Shown here piece after piece: positions 19,837 through 31,592 of a stretch of DNA of 64,000 nt. Position 1 is the first letter of the stretch, and each line of letters begins with the position of its first letter. The notes beneath the pieces are model-generated. The model ran no database searches. It worked only from the letters and a program-made list of their open reading frames with translations, and was not told the DNA's origin. Source of the stretch: Ctena decussata (lineage: Eukaryota; Mollusca; Bivalvia; Lucinida; Lucinidae); NCBI GenBank assembly GCA_963989385.1, contig OZ022502.1:53871454-53935453 (forward strand), read 5' to 3'. Position numbers and translations under genes: made by a program.

Positions 19837-21344
19837 AGCTCTAGATAAGAGGGAGTATTTGATGATAATTAAGGATAATTAGCTCGCCTGAACGAAAGTT
19901 CAGGAAGAGCTATTGTTGTCACCACGGCGTCGGCGTCCGCGTCAGCGTCCGCGTCCGCGTCAGCGTCGGCGTTCGAATTGGATGTTTTGGTTAAAGTTTT
20001 TTAAAGACCTATATCTCCTTAACCCATGGATGGATTCTTTTGATACTTGCACTGTAGCTAGATATTGGTCTAAGGTTTAACAGGGTACCACCCCCACCCC
20101 ACTCTGTGACCTTGAAGTCAAGGTCATGGACTTAGAAAATAGGTGTTTTTTTGGACTGGATGTTTTGGTTAAAGTTTTATAAAGCCCAATATCTCCTGAA
20201 CCCATGGATGGATTCCTTTGATACTTGCACTAAAGTTAGATATTGGTCTAAAGTTTTCGAAGGTACTACCCCCACCCCCCTCTGTGACCTTGATGTCAAG
20301 GTCATGGACTTAGAATATTGTCTTTTTATTGATTGGATGTTTTGGTTAAAGTTTTTTAAAGACACATATCTCCTGAACCCAGAGATGAATTCTTTTTATA
20401 TTTGCACTGTAGTTAGATCTACAGAGTACTACCCCAACCCCGCTCAGTGATCTTGATGTCAAGGTCAGGGACTTACGAAATTTTTGTCTTTTTTAAAGTT
20501 TTGTAATTGCATACTGATTCATAATGCTTTGCAAAGATATAGTTTATACTTGAACTGATGTTAGACTCTTTTTTGAGTTTTTACAAAACATCTTATACTT
20601 ACCCCACTGGGTGACCTTGAAGTCAAGGTCATCGACTTAGAATTTTGTTTTAAAGATTTTGGTTAAAGTTTTATATTTATGAAGACATAATTTCACAGTG
20701 CCACGATGATGGACTCAGTTGATACTAATACTTGGGCTGATGTTAGATAATGGTTCAGGGTTTTGATACATACTAGCCCCCCCTCTCCCCCCTACCCGTC
20801 AGTTTTTTTACCTCAAGCTCATGCACTTTGAAATTTCATTTCATTTTTTTTTATTTTAATTTTATTTTAAGACTTATTTCTGAGATAGCTTTTGTGTTTT
20901 CATTATGGACATGCTTGCATGAAGTTTTATGCATAGCAGTCCACATAGCCCCCCCCCCCCCACCCGTCAGTTTTTTTTTTACCTCAAGATCATGGACTTT
21001 GAAATTTCATTTCAGTTTTTTTATTTCAATTTTATTTTAAGACTTAATTGTGAGATAGCTTTTGTTTATAAATGTGTTTTCATTATGGACATGCTTGCAT
21101 GAAGTTTTATGCATAGCAGTCCACACCACCATAGCGGCTTTGTGATGGGCAAGCACCAGTTCAGGCGAGCTATGCTGTCAGGCGACAGCTCTTGTTTTTT
21201 TTATTTCTCATTTTAACCATATGTTGTGACCCCTCATCTGAACCGTCGAGACGGTTCAGATGAGGGGTCACAACATATGGTTTCGATGAGAAATAAGAAA
21301 AATTATCCTTAATTATCATCGAATACTCCCTCTTATCTAGAGCT
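19837..21344. mobile_element. hairpin MITE split by a 1.3-kb GCTCGCC element
   Basis: The outer ends are AGCTCTAGATAAGAGGGAGT and its inverted complement. The right arm (21251-21344) is continuous. The left arm is in two pieces, 19837-19880 and 21195-21246, that together mirror the right arm. The centre (21215-21282) is a perfect hairpin of two 32-bp arms around a CGAG loop. The interrupting sequence is 19881-21194. Confidence 0.8.
19881..21194 (+). repeat. GCTCGCC-type tandem element (~177-bp units)
   Basis: Begins AGCTCGCCTGAACGAAAGTT and ends CAGGCGAGCTATGCTGTCAG plus GCGACAGCTCTTG. After a GTCGGC/GTCCGC hexamer tract (19925-19972) come units starting GGATGTTTTGGTTAAAG at 19980, 20158 and 20335, then decayed units. 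The later part (20786-21130) repeats a second ~170-bp unit twice. Units carry TGACCTTGAAGTCAAGGTCA. The short open frames are repeat translations. Element class unknown. Confidence 0.75.
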
Positions 21345-21650
21345 CTGTTAAATTCCAATCGTATTGACAAAGTTGCTTAATGACGTGGAAGACGTAATTA
21401 GAGAATTTCTGTTTCAATGGCACCAGGGGCCTCTGAGTTCAATGTGATTGGACATGCAGTCACTCTGCTAATTACAATTTGATTGCATCGGATGCCTCTT
21501 TCCTCTGATGCTTCGCTTCTTTCCTAACTTTAACTTCTGTTTTAATTTCCCCTTTTTGTTAGGCTTTTGTAACTGTGAGTCACAGTTACAGTCACATAAG
21601 CGCTGCTCTATTACATTGTAGAAAGCTGATTTTGCAACAGCCTTTCTGAG
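21345..21650. other. unannotated spacer
   Basis: No gene or repeat family recognised. Confidence 0.3.
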
Positions 21651-21652
21651 TT

Positions 21653-21712
21653 TGTTGTTTTTTTTTGTTGTTTTTTTTGTTGTTGTTTTTGTTGTTGTTC
21701 TTTTTTTTCTTC
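21653..21712 (+). repeat. T/TTG low-complexity tract
   Basis: Poly(T) interleaved with TTGTTG runs, followed by a 26-bp direct duplication of AGTTCATCAAGC-containing sequence (21722-21768). Confidence 0.8.
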
Positions 21713-21779
21713 CTATACCTATCTTAGTTCATCAAGCGACAACCTATCATAGTTCATCAAGCAACAAAATTTCCAAGAC

Positions 21780-21962
21780 TCTCCTTCCGCTGATTCAAGA
21801 AGGGCAGTTGTCAGTTACTGGCGAAAGTATGTGCACTTAGTACTGGTTAACCGCTTAGGAGGTCTAAGCCTGCCCAGGAATAGTGTGGTTAGGTTAACTG
21901 ACCGTCCCGACATGACCTTAGTTGTTTACCGTGGACGTTAAGCATCAAATCAACCAACCAAA
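21780..21962 (+). mobile_element. SINE family A, 5'-truncated
   Basis: Contains only the 3' body (CTCCTTCCGCTGATTCAAGA ... CATCAAATCAACCAACCAAA), lacking the tRNA head. It is flanked by the 8-bp duplication TCCAAGAC (21772-21779 and 21963-21970), as expected of target-primed reverse transcription with 5' truncation. Confidence 0.9.
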
Positions 21963-21970
21963 TCCAAGAC

Positions 21971-22469
21971 AGTTTTCAGAAAATAATATTGTGGTCTTTG
22001 TGCTTTTTCGATCTCACCTGATACCAAAGATCATTAGACGGGCTTTGAATGGGTTTTGGGGAAACGTAACTGTAAATAGCCACTCTGACGTTTATTGGCT
22101 ATCAGCAGAGCAATTATTTTTCTTTTATTTTTATCTTTTGTACTACAGTTTACTGTAAATAATAGCCATTCCATGTTATTTAAACTTTACAACCATTACG
22201 TATCAAAATATACTTTTACAACCATTTTTCTGTTAATTCATCGCCTCTTTATAGTAACGATAAATGTAAAAATTATTTTTTCTTGATATGTTTTTAAACT
22301 GGGTATCAACGTGGAGACACCAGCCTTTTGGATTGGACTAGAGTTATGCTTACAGTATATAATCGGTTGTGTGGCTTTTATTGCAATCAAAAAGTTTCTT
22401 ATGGCTGACCAGAACTGCCAAGAAAAAATCTGAATTTATTTTGTTCTGAAATTTTGATATTGTGAAGCT
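21971..22469. other. AT-rich spacer
   Basis: No gene recognised; short open frames are AT-rich chance. Confidence 0.3.
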
Positions 22470-23270
22470 TGTACTTTACGGAAATGGGTTCGCTTTCAGG
22501 AGAAGTGACTCTGCTATTATCTATCTTGCCTCCCTTCTCAATACAGGTCAACTCTTAAAAGGGAGGATTTGCTCCTTCAGGAGGCAAACAGGCAATCTCA
22601 AAACGAATGTACCAAATTGTAATACTGATGGATTTATATGGCGGTGTTCCCATACACCTTTAATGGGTAAACAAAAAATTACCAGACTTTGAACGAGTCT
22701 GGCTTCAGCTTTCTTTCATGTTTTCACTTTCTGACATTAGAATTCAAAAATCCGTTAAAAACAAGAAAAAAATGTTTCTCTTCCACTTAATTTGTCCCAT
22801 TAAAGATCAAAGCCAGCCCATTCGACACTATAGCCGATTTTACTCTCAACTGACTCCAAAGGGCAAAGTCCATTGTACTGCTAATTTGAATACCATAGCA
22901 TTTGATTTTTCTTGCGAAAAGGCTTATCAAGGACACAACGCGTGTTCGTTCAGAATATAATCCGAATTTTGAGAAATTCGGTCTTCGGGCATTGGCAAAC
23001 TTGGTATGGACAAACCGGCCTGTAGAGATGTGCAGTCTGATCTGAGAATTTATAGTTCGTTTTTTAAGGTGAATGGGTACATTTTCAGGGGAAATAATCT
23101 ACCATTTTCATTTCTACCTCAATGGGGTTACTCTTCAAGGAAAGAATTTGCTCATCTCGGAGCAATTTCTTTCCTTTAAGGGTCGCCCCCATTTTGGAAG
23201 ATCATTGTTGTCCATGGAAGCCAACAAGTAGTCAAAAGTTGTTTCCCTTTGTAAAAATGGTGATACGTAG
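22470..23270 (+). repeat. two degenerate MITE family G copies
   Basis: Copy 3 (about 22470-22600) has GGATTTGCTCCTTCAGGAGG. Copy 4 (about 23066-23270) has the core AAGGAAAGAATTTGCTCATC and its inverted half CAATTTCTTTCCTTTAAGGG, then GGAAGCCAACAAGTAGTCAA. A related TGTGCAGTCTGATCTGAGAA block lies at about 23025-23045. Sequence between them has no recognised content. Confidence 0.5.
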
Positions 23271-25551
23271 AAATACATGGAGATGTACATACGGGTTAGA
23301 GTATAAGAATCTGGACAAACTACAAATGTTCTGATAATAGTTGCATGTGCGTAGGCTGATCTTAGCATGCTCAGCTCATATAGCGCGAAAGGCAATTTTA
23401 CATGAAATTGAATATATCTCGGGTTATTGTTTTGACTGATTTTACTCTCGACGAAGCAGAAAATTTTCAGTTCGATTTATGGCAAACATTAACATATTAA
23501 GCGTTCCCCGCGTGTGATCACGCATGTATAAGTAAATTTTAAGATTATCTTCTGACGGAGACGAACCGCAGAGATCATGACCTGCATAGTTCGTGATCAA
23601 CCCCTCATCCACACACAATTACAGACGTACATTTAAACTGCAGTCTTGGACCGTACCGCAAGGGAACCTTATTTTTTGTAAAACAGAAAGGTTAATTAAG
23701 TCATTTAAAATGGTGGTATCTGATTTTTATTGTTGTTGTTTTTTCGAAATATTTTTCGAGTATATTATTTTCTGTTATCATTCATTTTATGTAATTCTTG
23801 TTAATATCATTACTATTACGAGTATCTTATTCTAATTTTTATCCTTCTATCATTTTCAAAAGATGACCGATTTCACAAAGAAGTGTGAACAATTGAAACT
23901 AGATGAGAATTTAATGCATTTGTTGCATTCGTCCCATTAAAGGCACGGTTATCGATAATCCATCGCTGTCCGTACCCTAACTTCCGCGGATTTACTATTA
24001 CAGTTATCATTCGTAATCAATAATTAAAATGATGATGGGTTCCTTGCGGAAACTCAATAACTCCGAAATTATCATGCGAAAATCTTCCAATGGTTCCTAA
24101 ATTACAGAGAGGACAGTTCCTAATTGCTTGGACCACCACTCAGCTGTCAGATTAGCCTCGTTATCAGTCAACTAGGGACAATTATGACCGCTTGACCAAA
24201 TATACAAATATTGATATACGGGCGGCATCATGGGAAATTTGGTATGGTGGCATTGGCAAAATGCGCATTCCAGGGCCAGCCTGCGCAGGCTGATCCTGGT
24301 ATTCGCAGTTCGCTTTTAAATCGAAAAAGATATTGTCTGTTGACCTATGTGTTGATATTACTGCGCATGTCTGTGGGTGGGTCTGAGCATGCGTGGAGTG
24401 TTTACGTCTTAGAACAGGCTTTCCCACAATGCAGTTGATTTTCAGGCATTGATTAGACTAATCGTCAAGAAAGGAAGCTACTTGCAGGCATTGGTTGTCT
24501 CAGATTAGAATCATGAGATGCTGCACTTTGATACACCAACGTCTTATTTTTCTCTTTTTTTCTGTCTTCGTTTGCGCAGTTCCCATAACGATGTTCCCTA
24601 GGAGGCTCAGCTGAACGAATCCATGGTTGCACACTCCTGGCATCGAGTCTTTCTGTCTGTCTGCAAGTCGAAGAGGACTTTTGCAAAGGTCTGTCTGTAT
24701 TGGCTCATTTTCTATTAATTTAAAACCACCCACAATGCTGTCCGGTTATCTGTAAACAGACGCCCACACGCGGACGTATGCACGTTCACATATAAGCCCT
24801 TCAGCTGAGACTATGAAAAGTATGTTACAGTACGCTGTCGTAGGTTGAAAGGCAGTGTTGTCTTTGCGTTTTCACCATGTTTTGTATACGGTCTAGTAAC
24901 AGTTATTTCCCTTGCACCACCCATGAAACCTCAGTTTTGTATTGATATTTTCCTCACCTGATCCATTCAAACGAAGACAGATCCGATCGTTACCTGTCAT
25001 GATACGGTTCATGACAGTCCATTTTCAGAGCGATCTTTTGTAGGCCCAATGCCAGTCCGTTCATCCGACTGGCGTTGAGCGTATAAAAGAGAGCTGTTAG
25101 AACGAACAGGTATGGATCGTTTTATGACTGGAACTGATCAAATCCATTTGAATTCGACCCGATAGGCTATACCTGCTGTATAATTTATGCTGCACCTTCC
25201 AATTCTGTCGCCATATTCGGTCTCAGTCTTTGGCAAACGGAAACTGGAATATGTAGTAGTACCTTTTCACCCCCTGAGCACCGTGGCCATCCTTTGGCAT
25301 GGCGGCTGCAGGTCACCGCTGATATCACTTTCAAGTCTGTCAGACTAAGGCGGCATCTCTAGGCTGTTGTCTCATTCTGGGACACACGTAAGCCCATTTT
25401 CACCATATCAAAACTTGGCTACACACTGTTCGTTAACTCCAGTGATACCTGAAACACGCAAAAGAAGGATGTCTTATACGTTTTTCATACTTATACGTAT
25501 GTCATACTTTCGAATGAAAATATGTTTTTAGAACTACATAAGATGGATAAG
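23271..25551. other. gene-free stretch with repeat family X copy 2
   Basis: 24583-24660 matches family X (TCCCTAGGAGGCTCAGCTGA, GAATCCATGGTTGCACACTC). 24270-24300 has a small GC-rich palindrome (CAGCCTGCGCAGGCTG). No gene is recognised elsewhere. Confidence 0.35.
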
Positions 25552-25745
25552 TAAACTTTCAGGTGGTTACTATGAATAAGTGGGGTAGCAATCTGTAATT
25601 TTCATTTTTGCATCCCTTAATAATAGGGGTCACTCTTAAAGTTAAGAATTTGCTCCTAGAAGAGCAAATTCTTTCCTTTAATAGGAGACCCCAATGTCGA
25701 AGAGTTTTTATCCTCAACATAAGCAAACATGAAGTCACGAAATTC
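25552..25745 (+). repeat. MITE family G, copy 5 (clear core palindrome)
   Basis: AAGAATTTGCTCCTAGAAGA and GCAAATTCTTTCCTTTAATA form the palindromic core (25645-25685), flanked by GGGGTCACTCTTAAAG and GGAGACCCCAATGTCG. Confidence 0.6.
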
Positions 25746-25824
25746 GATCCCTTTTATGAAAACGATGGAAGAAGACACGAATATGTACGCTTACACCTTG
25801 ACACCAACGATCAACGGCAGAATA

Positions 25825-25998
25825 CAAGTCGACTGGCAATAGCGATTTCAACGTAAAATGACTATTGCTAGTCAACTGTCAATAGCGATTTTAACGTAAA
25901 ATGGTTACAACGTAATATGGCTATTACCAGTCAACTGTCAATAGCGATTTTAACGTAAAATCGCTATTGCCAGTCAACTGGCAATAGCCACTCCGTAA
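25825..25998. repeat. short tandem/palindromic array
   Basis: Three or four copies of a ~60-bp unit containing GTCAATAGCGATTTTAACGT. The last copy turns into an inverted pair, CAATAGCGATTTTAACGTAA against TTACG..AAAATCGCTATTG. Non-coding; origin unknown. Confidence 0.7.
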
Positions 25999-26137
25999 AA
26001 ATAACAAGACTATACATGTATGTACTGGTCTGTAATCTGAAATCTGCTACGCTTCTGTGAACTCACAGTCTAATCAGGGCGTGCTTGGGTCACTTTGTGT
26101 CTACACTGTATTAGCAAGTTCTAATATATGGGAGGAG

Positions 26138-26325
26138 CCCCAGTAGCTCAGGAGGTTAAGCGCTGTCCTGATGATCAAGCGGATCTGAGTTCGAGCCATC
26201 CCCGAGGCGGGAAATTTTCAATCATAAACGGAGTTCCATTGCACACAGCCCTTCACCATCACTCTCCCATCGTCCTGATATGACCGAAAGACTGTTAAAA
26301 AGGGCGTAAAACGCAAGACATTTAT
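26138..26325 (+). mobile_element. SINE family C, plus strand
   Basis: CCAGTAGCTCAGGAGGTTAA (A-box region), GAGTTCGAGCC (B-box region), CATTGCACACAGCCCTTCAC, CATCGTCCTGATATGACC and a GGCGTAAAACGCAAGACATT end. The anticodon arm is degenerate, so this is not a tRNA gene. Confidence 0.75.
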
Positions 26326-26479
26326 CCATAGATCTAATATATGGACGAGTGTTTCTGTCAGATTCTTCCTCTGCGTAATAATCTCGGTGGCTTGATCAGC
26401 CTTAGATATTGTAAAAGCATGGCATTCCAAGGAGGAATATTTTAATTAAACCAATGGCTGATAATTTGTTAAAGCGAAT

Positions 26480-26665
26480 TGAAGCCCTTTCAGTGGAAGC
26501 AACTCTGTTATTTTCATTTTGTACCCCTTAACAACGGGGGACAACCCTTAAAGGAAAGAATTGGCTCCTGTTGTAGCCCCTTTTTCAGAATGATTTTGTC
26601 TTCCTGGGAATCAGACAGAAACTCATAAAATCATAAAAATGGTCTCCTTTGAAAATATAGTTGAA
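26480..26665 (+). repeat. degenerate MITE family G, copy 6
   Basis: AGCAACTCTGTTATTTTCAT, GGGGGACAACCCTTAAAGGA, AAGAATTGGCTCCTGTTG. Confidence 0.45.
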
Positions 26666-28028
26666 ACCATGGCAGTTTCACCTTAAAACAGAAATAGCAG
26701 TACTTAAAATAATGGGAGTGTTCTGCTCTTTTCTCGCCATTGCGGTATCAGTCTTCAAGTTTGGACCGTTAACGTCAACAGTACACTTCAGCTAGGGGCA
26801 ATTATCTGATATATGGGCTTTATAGCTTTTGCGAATTTTGACTAACTTAGCCTACTCCGAACGTCGTTGGTCATAGAATCCATAAATTGTTGATTCAATG
26901 TGCAGTCTGATTAGAGTCTTCACTGTTCGCACAGGCTTCTATACCCTTTTCCCTATCGCAACTAGCTTTTTTGCACACACACAATAGCAGGGCCCCAGTT
27001 AGCTTTTTGTATTCACATCAGTTGCGTTTCTAAAGTTTATAGCTCATAAAAACGCATTCTATTTCCAATGTTACAAACTTAGAGGCACAGAGCAACTCAT
27101 AAACTCTAGAAACTTGCACGACTGATCCGATGTAATCGCCCTTTAATGTCCATCATGTGACATATAATCGGAATGCTTTGTGCTTTATGGAAGCATTTTA
27201 AGTCGCAGGGTGGCAATATTAACAATGATGGTCGTTTTCAGCAAGAAGCAACAATATCCTTTGACGTTTGAGGAAGATAAATCAAAGAAATTAGTGGTAA
27301 AATTGTTCAAAATTCTTCAACAGGCACAAAATGAAGTTTTTTGGTCATGACAATAAACGGCTAGTTTGTTGTTTAGATTCTTATACATCAATCGGAGCGG
27401 GCTTAAACTTGACTGGTTTGAGAAAGATATTATTTTGGCTTCATGTTACTAATTTAAGAAACCAATTATATATAAATTATCTTTTTTTAAGTCGATACTG
27501 GCTCATACCTTTTCACTCTATTAACATGTTGCAACAGGAAAATATGGTTAATCGAAATTTTGACTGTTATTACTTTGAACATTAGAGCACTTCCAAAATA
27601 CAGTACAATAACTGTCCCAAAAATTTAACTCATAATTGCTAATATCTCAGAAATGCTGACATGCGGCCTTGATCAGGGTGTTTGAGGAGCAGTCTGATCA
27701 GGATCTATACTGTTTGCGTCAGAACGCCTGTCCTATTAAATATTTAGATTCAATAACGTACCTTGGTATTGAAACATTTCCGCCTTCGAAGCTTTTCTCA
27801 AATTTAGGCTTAAATGTATTTGAAAATAAAGTAAATGAAAAGGTTTAGCAAATATGCCGCTTCTTGAAAAAAACATGCATACCTACAGTACTGCTGATAC
27901 CAGGGTGAATAACAAAAATATAGTCTCGATACCGGGAGGAAATTAATTATATCTCGGGTCTTAATTTTGTAAAATGGTAATTATTACTTGTTTCAAATTC
28001 TCATAACAAATCCACAGCTCGCACTTAC
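26666..28028. other. gene-free stretch
   Basis: Only repeat fragments are visible: TGTGCAGTCTGATTAGAGTC near 26901 and GGAGCAGTCTGATCAGGATC near 27685, parts of a dispersed fold-back family also seen at 31593-31696. The 84-codon plus frame at 27331-27585 starts with ATG but has no conserved character. Confidence 0.3.
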
Positions 28029-28101
28029 CAGTTTGTCCGTTTCCTATCCGTTCGCAGAACTTATCCCCGTAGTATTGGCCTTTGCCTGTAGCATATGTCA
28101 T
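28029..28101 (-). CDS. candidate first coding exon, unrecognised protein
   Basis: On the minus strand an ATG (28101-28099; A at -3) opens 24 codons plus one base and ends at a near-consensus donor, ACTG|GTAAGTGC (GT at 28028-28027). The peptide begins MTYATGKGQYYGDKFC and continues ERIGNGQT, with balanced composition unlike local AT-rich noise. It would be the N-terminus of a gene running towards lower coordinates. I could not find its next exon and do not recognise the protein. Confidence 0.35.
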
Positions 28102-28263
28102 CGTTTAATGAAATTAAGCCAGTTTCCACAGCGAACTGTCTATGACTAAAACGTCGCAGTATCGTAGTTAGGGAGAGGACACGAACAGACACGGTGGGAG
28201 GAGGTGCACATTATGGAGTCTTTCCTGGGAACTTGACATCATTGAAAATACTTAATTTCAGAG

Positions 28264-28536
28264 CTATAAACAATTGACGCTGCTACGGGGTACATACACA
28301 TTACAAAAATAAAGCTGGATTTGTATTTTCTTACTCTTATCTAGATGTTTTCTTTCTAAATCTGTTTTGCTTATCTTTACGATCACATGCTCCTGACGTC
28401 CGTTGTTCACCGTGCATAAACTCAAAAAAAAAAAGATTTGCAGTCTTGTTGCGGCACAAGGATTATGTATCGGCGCTGAAGTGGCGTTGTTCGCCCTTGA
28501 ACTGGCGTTATTTAACGGTCTTTGCTCGCTAACCAT
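28264..28536 (-). CDS. hypothetical short reading frame
   Basis: A 90-codon minus-strand frame starting with ATG in a good context (A at -3, G at +4). Residues 1-33 are Ser/Ala/Asn/Pro-rich, followed by a hydrophobic stretch encoded by an 11-T run, then a charged segment (KISKTDLERKHLDKSKKIQI). It lies about 160 bp upstream of the candidate exon at 28029-28101 on the same strand. It may be part of the same transcript, a separate small protein, or chance. Confidence 0.2.
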   Translation of the reverse strand: MVSEQRPLNNASSRANNATSAPIHNPCAATRLQIFFFLSLCTVNNGRQEHVIVKISKTDLERKHLDKSKKIQIQLYFCNVYVPRSSVNCL

Positions 28537-29504
28537 ATTCTAAGAAATGTAAAAATCACTTTTCTTTTGATTAGCATATACATGTAGGAGAAAAATAGAT
28601 AAACATATTTAAAAATTGAATATTTGTTTTTCAATGTTCATCTGCTGACGAAGCTAGTGGGAGGAGCAAAAGTTTAAGGAAGTGCTTCATGAGTTTTAGC
28701 GACGACCGCTAGCTTCATCTCCCGGTGAACGTCGAACAGTAAAGTTTTATTACTTATATTCACTCTTTATTTTAGCCATAGCTAAAACTTATAATTATCA
28801 TAAACTAAGATATTTTTGTGAGCTTTAATCCAGGATCTAGGTACGATTATATAATATCTAACGAAATGTTTTATAAAGATTTTGTTTTGGAAATGGTAAT
28901 ATAAAATGGCGAGGGAGTATATGGTTAAGGAAAGTCAGTGGTAAGAGTAAATATATATAAATGAATGCATAACTGCACAGCACACCAGCAGTTAGTGGTA
29001 TATTTGCTCTTGCTGACCGCTGCTGTGTTGCAGTGTTGGTAAGCCGTTAATCAGAACGGTAACGTTGTGAGAAACGGCGTAAACACGAAGCGCGTTAACC
29101 ACATCTGTTTGCTTTCTTAAATTTGAATAATTTAACGTCAAAATATGACATACGTTATCTAACATACACCGCCTAGTTTCTTTGATGTCGTCAAGCGTTT
29201 CCTTAAACCCTGATTCACTCCAGAACGCTGGTGTCATTTAAGGCCAATGCGTTGTAGCAAAATGCGGCTGAAATGTCAATTTGACAATTTTATCGCCCAG
29301 AGAGACAAATGGCTCCCTATCAACAATGAAAAACTTAAATCATTTTGTCTGTGATATTAATAACCCGCACGTTTTAAGGTGATATTTAGTGTATTCTTGT
29401 TATTAAGTAAAAGAATCATTTTACGGACAATTATAGTTAATGGCGTCATACTAAACTAGAAATCGCAGTAAAACAAACATAAATAAGGACACTGCAAAGT
29501 ATAT
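28537..29504. other. spacer with one unsupported short frame
   Basis: 28640-28720 (CTGACGAAGCTAGTGGG) resembles family P. A minus-strand 81-codon frame at 28992-29237 begins with ATG (MTPAFWSESGFKETLDD) in a weak context and has no recognisable domain. Confidence 0.25.
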
Positions 29505-29673
29505 ATGTCAAAACTTAAACAGCAAAGCAAACGCGACTATGAAAAAGGCGAACTATATTCCGGTAGTAACACAACGTTGAAGCCAGCTAGTATAGACGTC
29601 CGCGTTAAAAAAAACAACTGTCTGTTTCCCGATATCGTTATGACCAGGCAGGTTTCCATTTCCAGTTCTTTAC

Positions 29674-29999
29674 CACAGGGTATAATCGATTCCGCCAATT
29701 TTCGCTTCCTGCAGAGACTGTCCGTCATAAATGGCTTCCGCCGACACTGTCCGCGAACTCTTGCTTCCTGCAGAGACTATTGTCCTCGAGAAATGGCTTC
29801 CTGCCGAGACTGTCCGCGTGATTCTGCTTCCTGCCTCGGCAGGAAGCAGAATCACGCGGACAGGCTCTGCAGGAAGCCATTTATCATGTACAGAAGTCTC
29901 GGCAGGAAGCAAGAGTTCGCGGACAGTCTCGGCGGAAGCCAAATGTGATGTACAGTCTCTGCAGGAAGCGAAAATTAGCGGAATCGATTATACCCTGTG
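29674..29999. repeat. 326-bp near-perfect palindrome with internal repeats
   Basis: Two arms of about 163 bp meet at 29836/29837 (GCTTCCTGCC|TCGGCAGGAAGC region). The ends are CACAGGGTATAATCGATTCC and the inverted complement. Each arm is built from about four ~36-bp repeats of CTTCCTGC(C/A)GAGACTGTCC. Both strands stay open in several frames because the repeat lacks stops, which creates a 147-codon plus frame at 29505-29948 that I do not regard as a gene. Confidence 0.9.
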
Positions 30000-30058
30000 A
30001 TTACTGCTTTCAGAAAAGAAGGAGCTACATCTGACTTTCGTTATCTCAAACACTAATA

Positions 30059-30296
30059 TGAGCCGCGACACGACAAAACCAACAATGTGGTTGTGCGCCC
30101 AGCGCAGACACAGATCAGTCTGGACATCCGCCAAGTTTAATAAGAATCTTCGTTAGGTGCTCAAAGGGTAGCTAAGGGTCTAAGCTACCTCCATGCGGAC
30201 AGCGAAGGATCTGATCAGACTGGGCGGATGCCCAGGCTGATCTGAGTCTGCGCTGGGCGCACAACCACATTGTTGGTTTTCTCACATCGCGGCTCA
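30059..30296. mobile_element. fold-back MITE family A, copy 3
   Basis: TGAGCCGCGACACGACAAAA to CTCACATCGCGGCTCA; complete, 238 bp, with the AGGGTCTAAGCTACCTCCAT centre. Confidence 0.9.
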
Positions 30297-30359
30297 TATA
30301 TCAAGTACCCTGTTATATCAAAAAATAGTTTGGACACATTTCCTATGCTTTTCTGTATA

Positions 30360-30485
30360 TTTCAGTCTCTGTATCTCAAACTGCTGGGATATCAAAGTAA
30401 ATTTTCTGGGACCAGAAAATTTACTTTGAGATATCAGTGGTTTTAAAATGAACCTCGACTTTGATATATCGAAAGCCGACTAATT
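30360..30485. mobile_element. MITE family K, copy 3
   Basis: TATCTCAAACTGCTGGGATA and TTGAGATATCAGTGGTTTTA around GGGACCAGAAAATTTACTTT. Ends in ATATCGAAAGCCGACTAATT. Confidence 0.65.
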
Positions 30486-31592
30486 TGGATAAACACATCT
30501 CATCAGAATCGTCTCAACGGACCATTTATATCGAGAAATGTATTTTCCTAGAGAATCACTTAAAACAACTACAAAAAAAAAAGAAAAGAAAAAATGAAGG
30601 CCATAACAAAATTCAAGGTTCCTTTAGCTTATGAGAGGGTATTTCTTTTTGCCTGAAAGGTAACATTCAATTGGGTGATTCGACAGTTCTCAGTGCATAC
30701 AGACTAGTATGGCTAATTACTTATTTGCACTTCATTATAATATTCAGTTCAGTGTCTTAAAATACTTTTTATAATCGTAACTTACGTTACTATATTTTGA
30801 TAATTGGCATAAATTTTATTCACCCTAGACATGTTTGAAGGTTTGATGCATCATGTCGCTCACTTCAAATATATTGAGCTGCAATAAAAATGATCTATGC
30901 TTGTGCAGTTATCAAAAAGGGACCAGAGCCCTGTGTTGGTGCATCTGTATTGCATAAGATAGTCTTGATAGTCTGTTAGGGATTTTAGAATCCACGGAAG
31001 CAAATATGAATATACCAAAAGGATTATCTCATGATAATTCGAGGATATATTTTCCTAATGAAGGGATCACAACATGTGTTAAATGGAGAAATAAACAAAC
31101 TATACCATGATCATATCCAATAAACCCATTATTTCCCGGTCTGCTAGGTACAAATAATAATATTATTATTACAAATGATAAAAGTAAATTCATAAATAAA
31201 TAAAATAAAATAAAACTTATGTTCGACTACTGCCCAGGGTTCCTGTTGGGTGCCGTTTATAGTGACCCGTAAAAATCGGAAAACGTTGATTATCATTTCT
31301 TTGATATGTTCCTCCCTTCCAAAGGACCCATTTTTTCAGACTACTTTCAAAATCACTCTTGGTTTGTCACATGCTCTAACTAAGCATGTACAATGCATAT
31401 CCATCATAACCGCACAACCGCCTGGTCGGATGACACTTCATCATAACGCAGTTTGATTTTGAAATATTAGTGCACTTGGGCTATATATCATAGCATATTT
31501 TGCTTTTGAAATCTGATAAAACAAACACCTAAAATGTATTTCAATTTTCTCATGAGATAGCAATAAAATTACCGGAAAATATTTAAAAATTT
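30486..31592. other. AT-rich gene-free stretch
   Basis: No gene recognised. AATAAT/AAATAAA low complexity at 31147-31215. Confidence 0.3.

Noticed and set aside
20151..20450. 99-codon plus frame with internal peptide repeats
   Set aside because: The repeats are those of the 177-bp tandem units.
27331..27585. 84-codon ATG frame
   Set aside because: AT-driven amino acid composition, no domain, no splice or conservation evidence.
29505..29948. 147-codon plus-strand ATG frame
   Set aside because: Most of it is the palindromic short-repeat array, which is stop-free in several frames on both strands.
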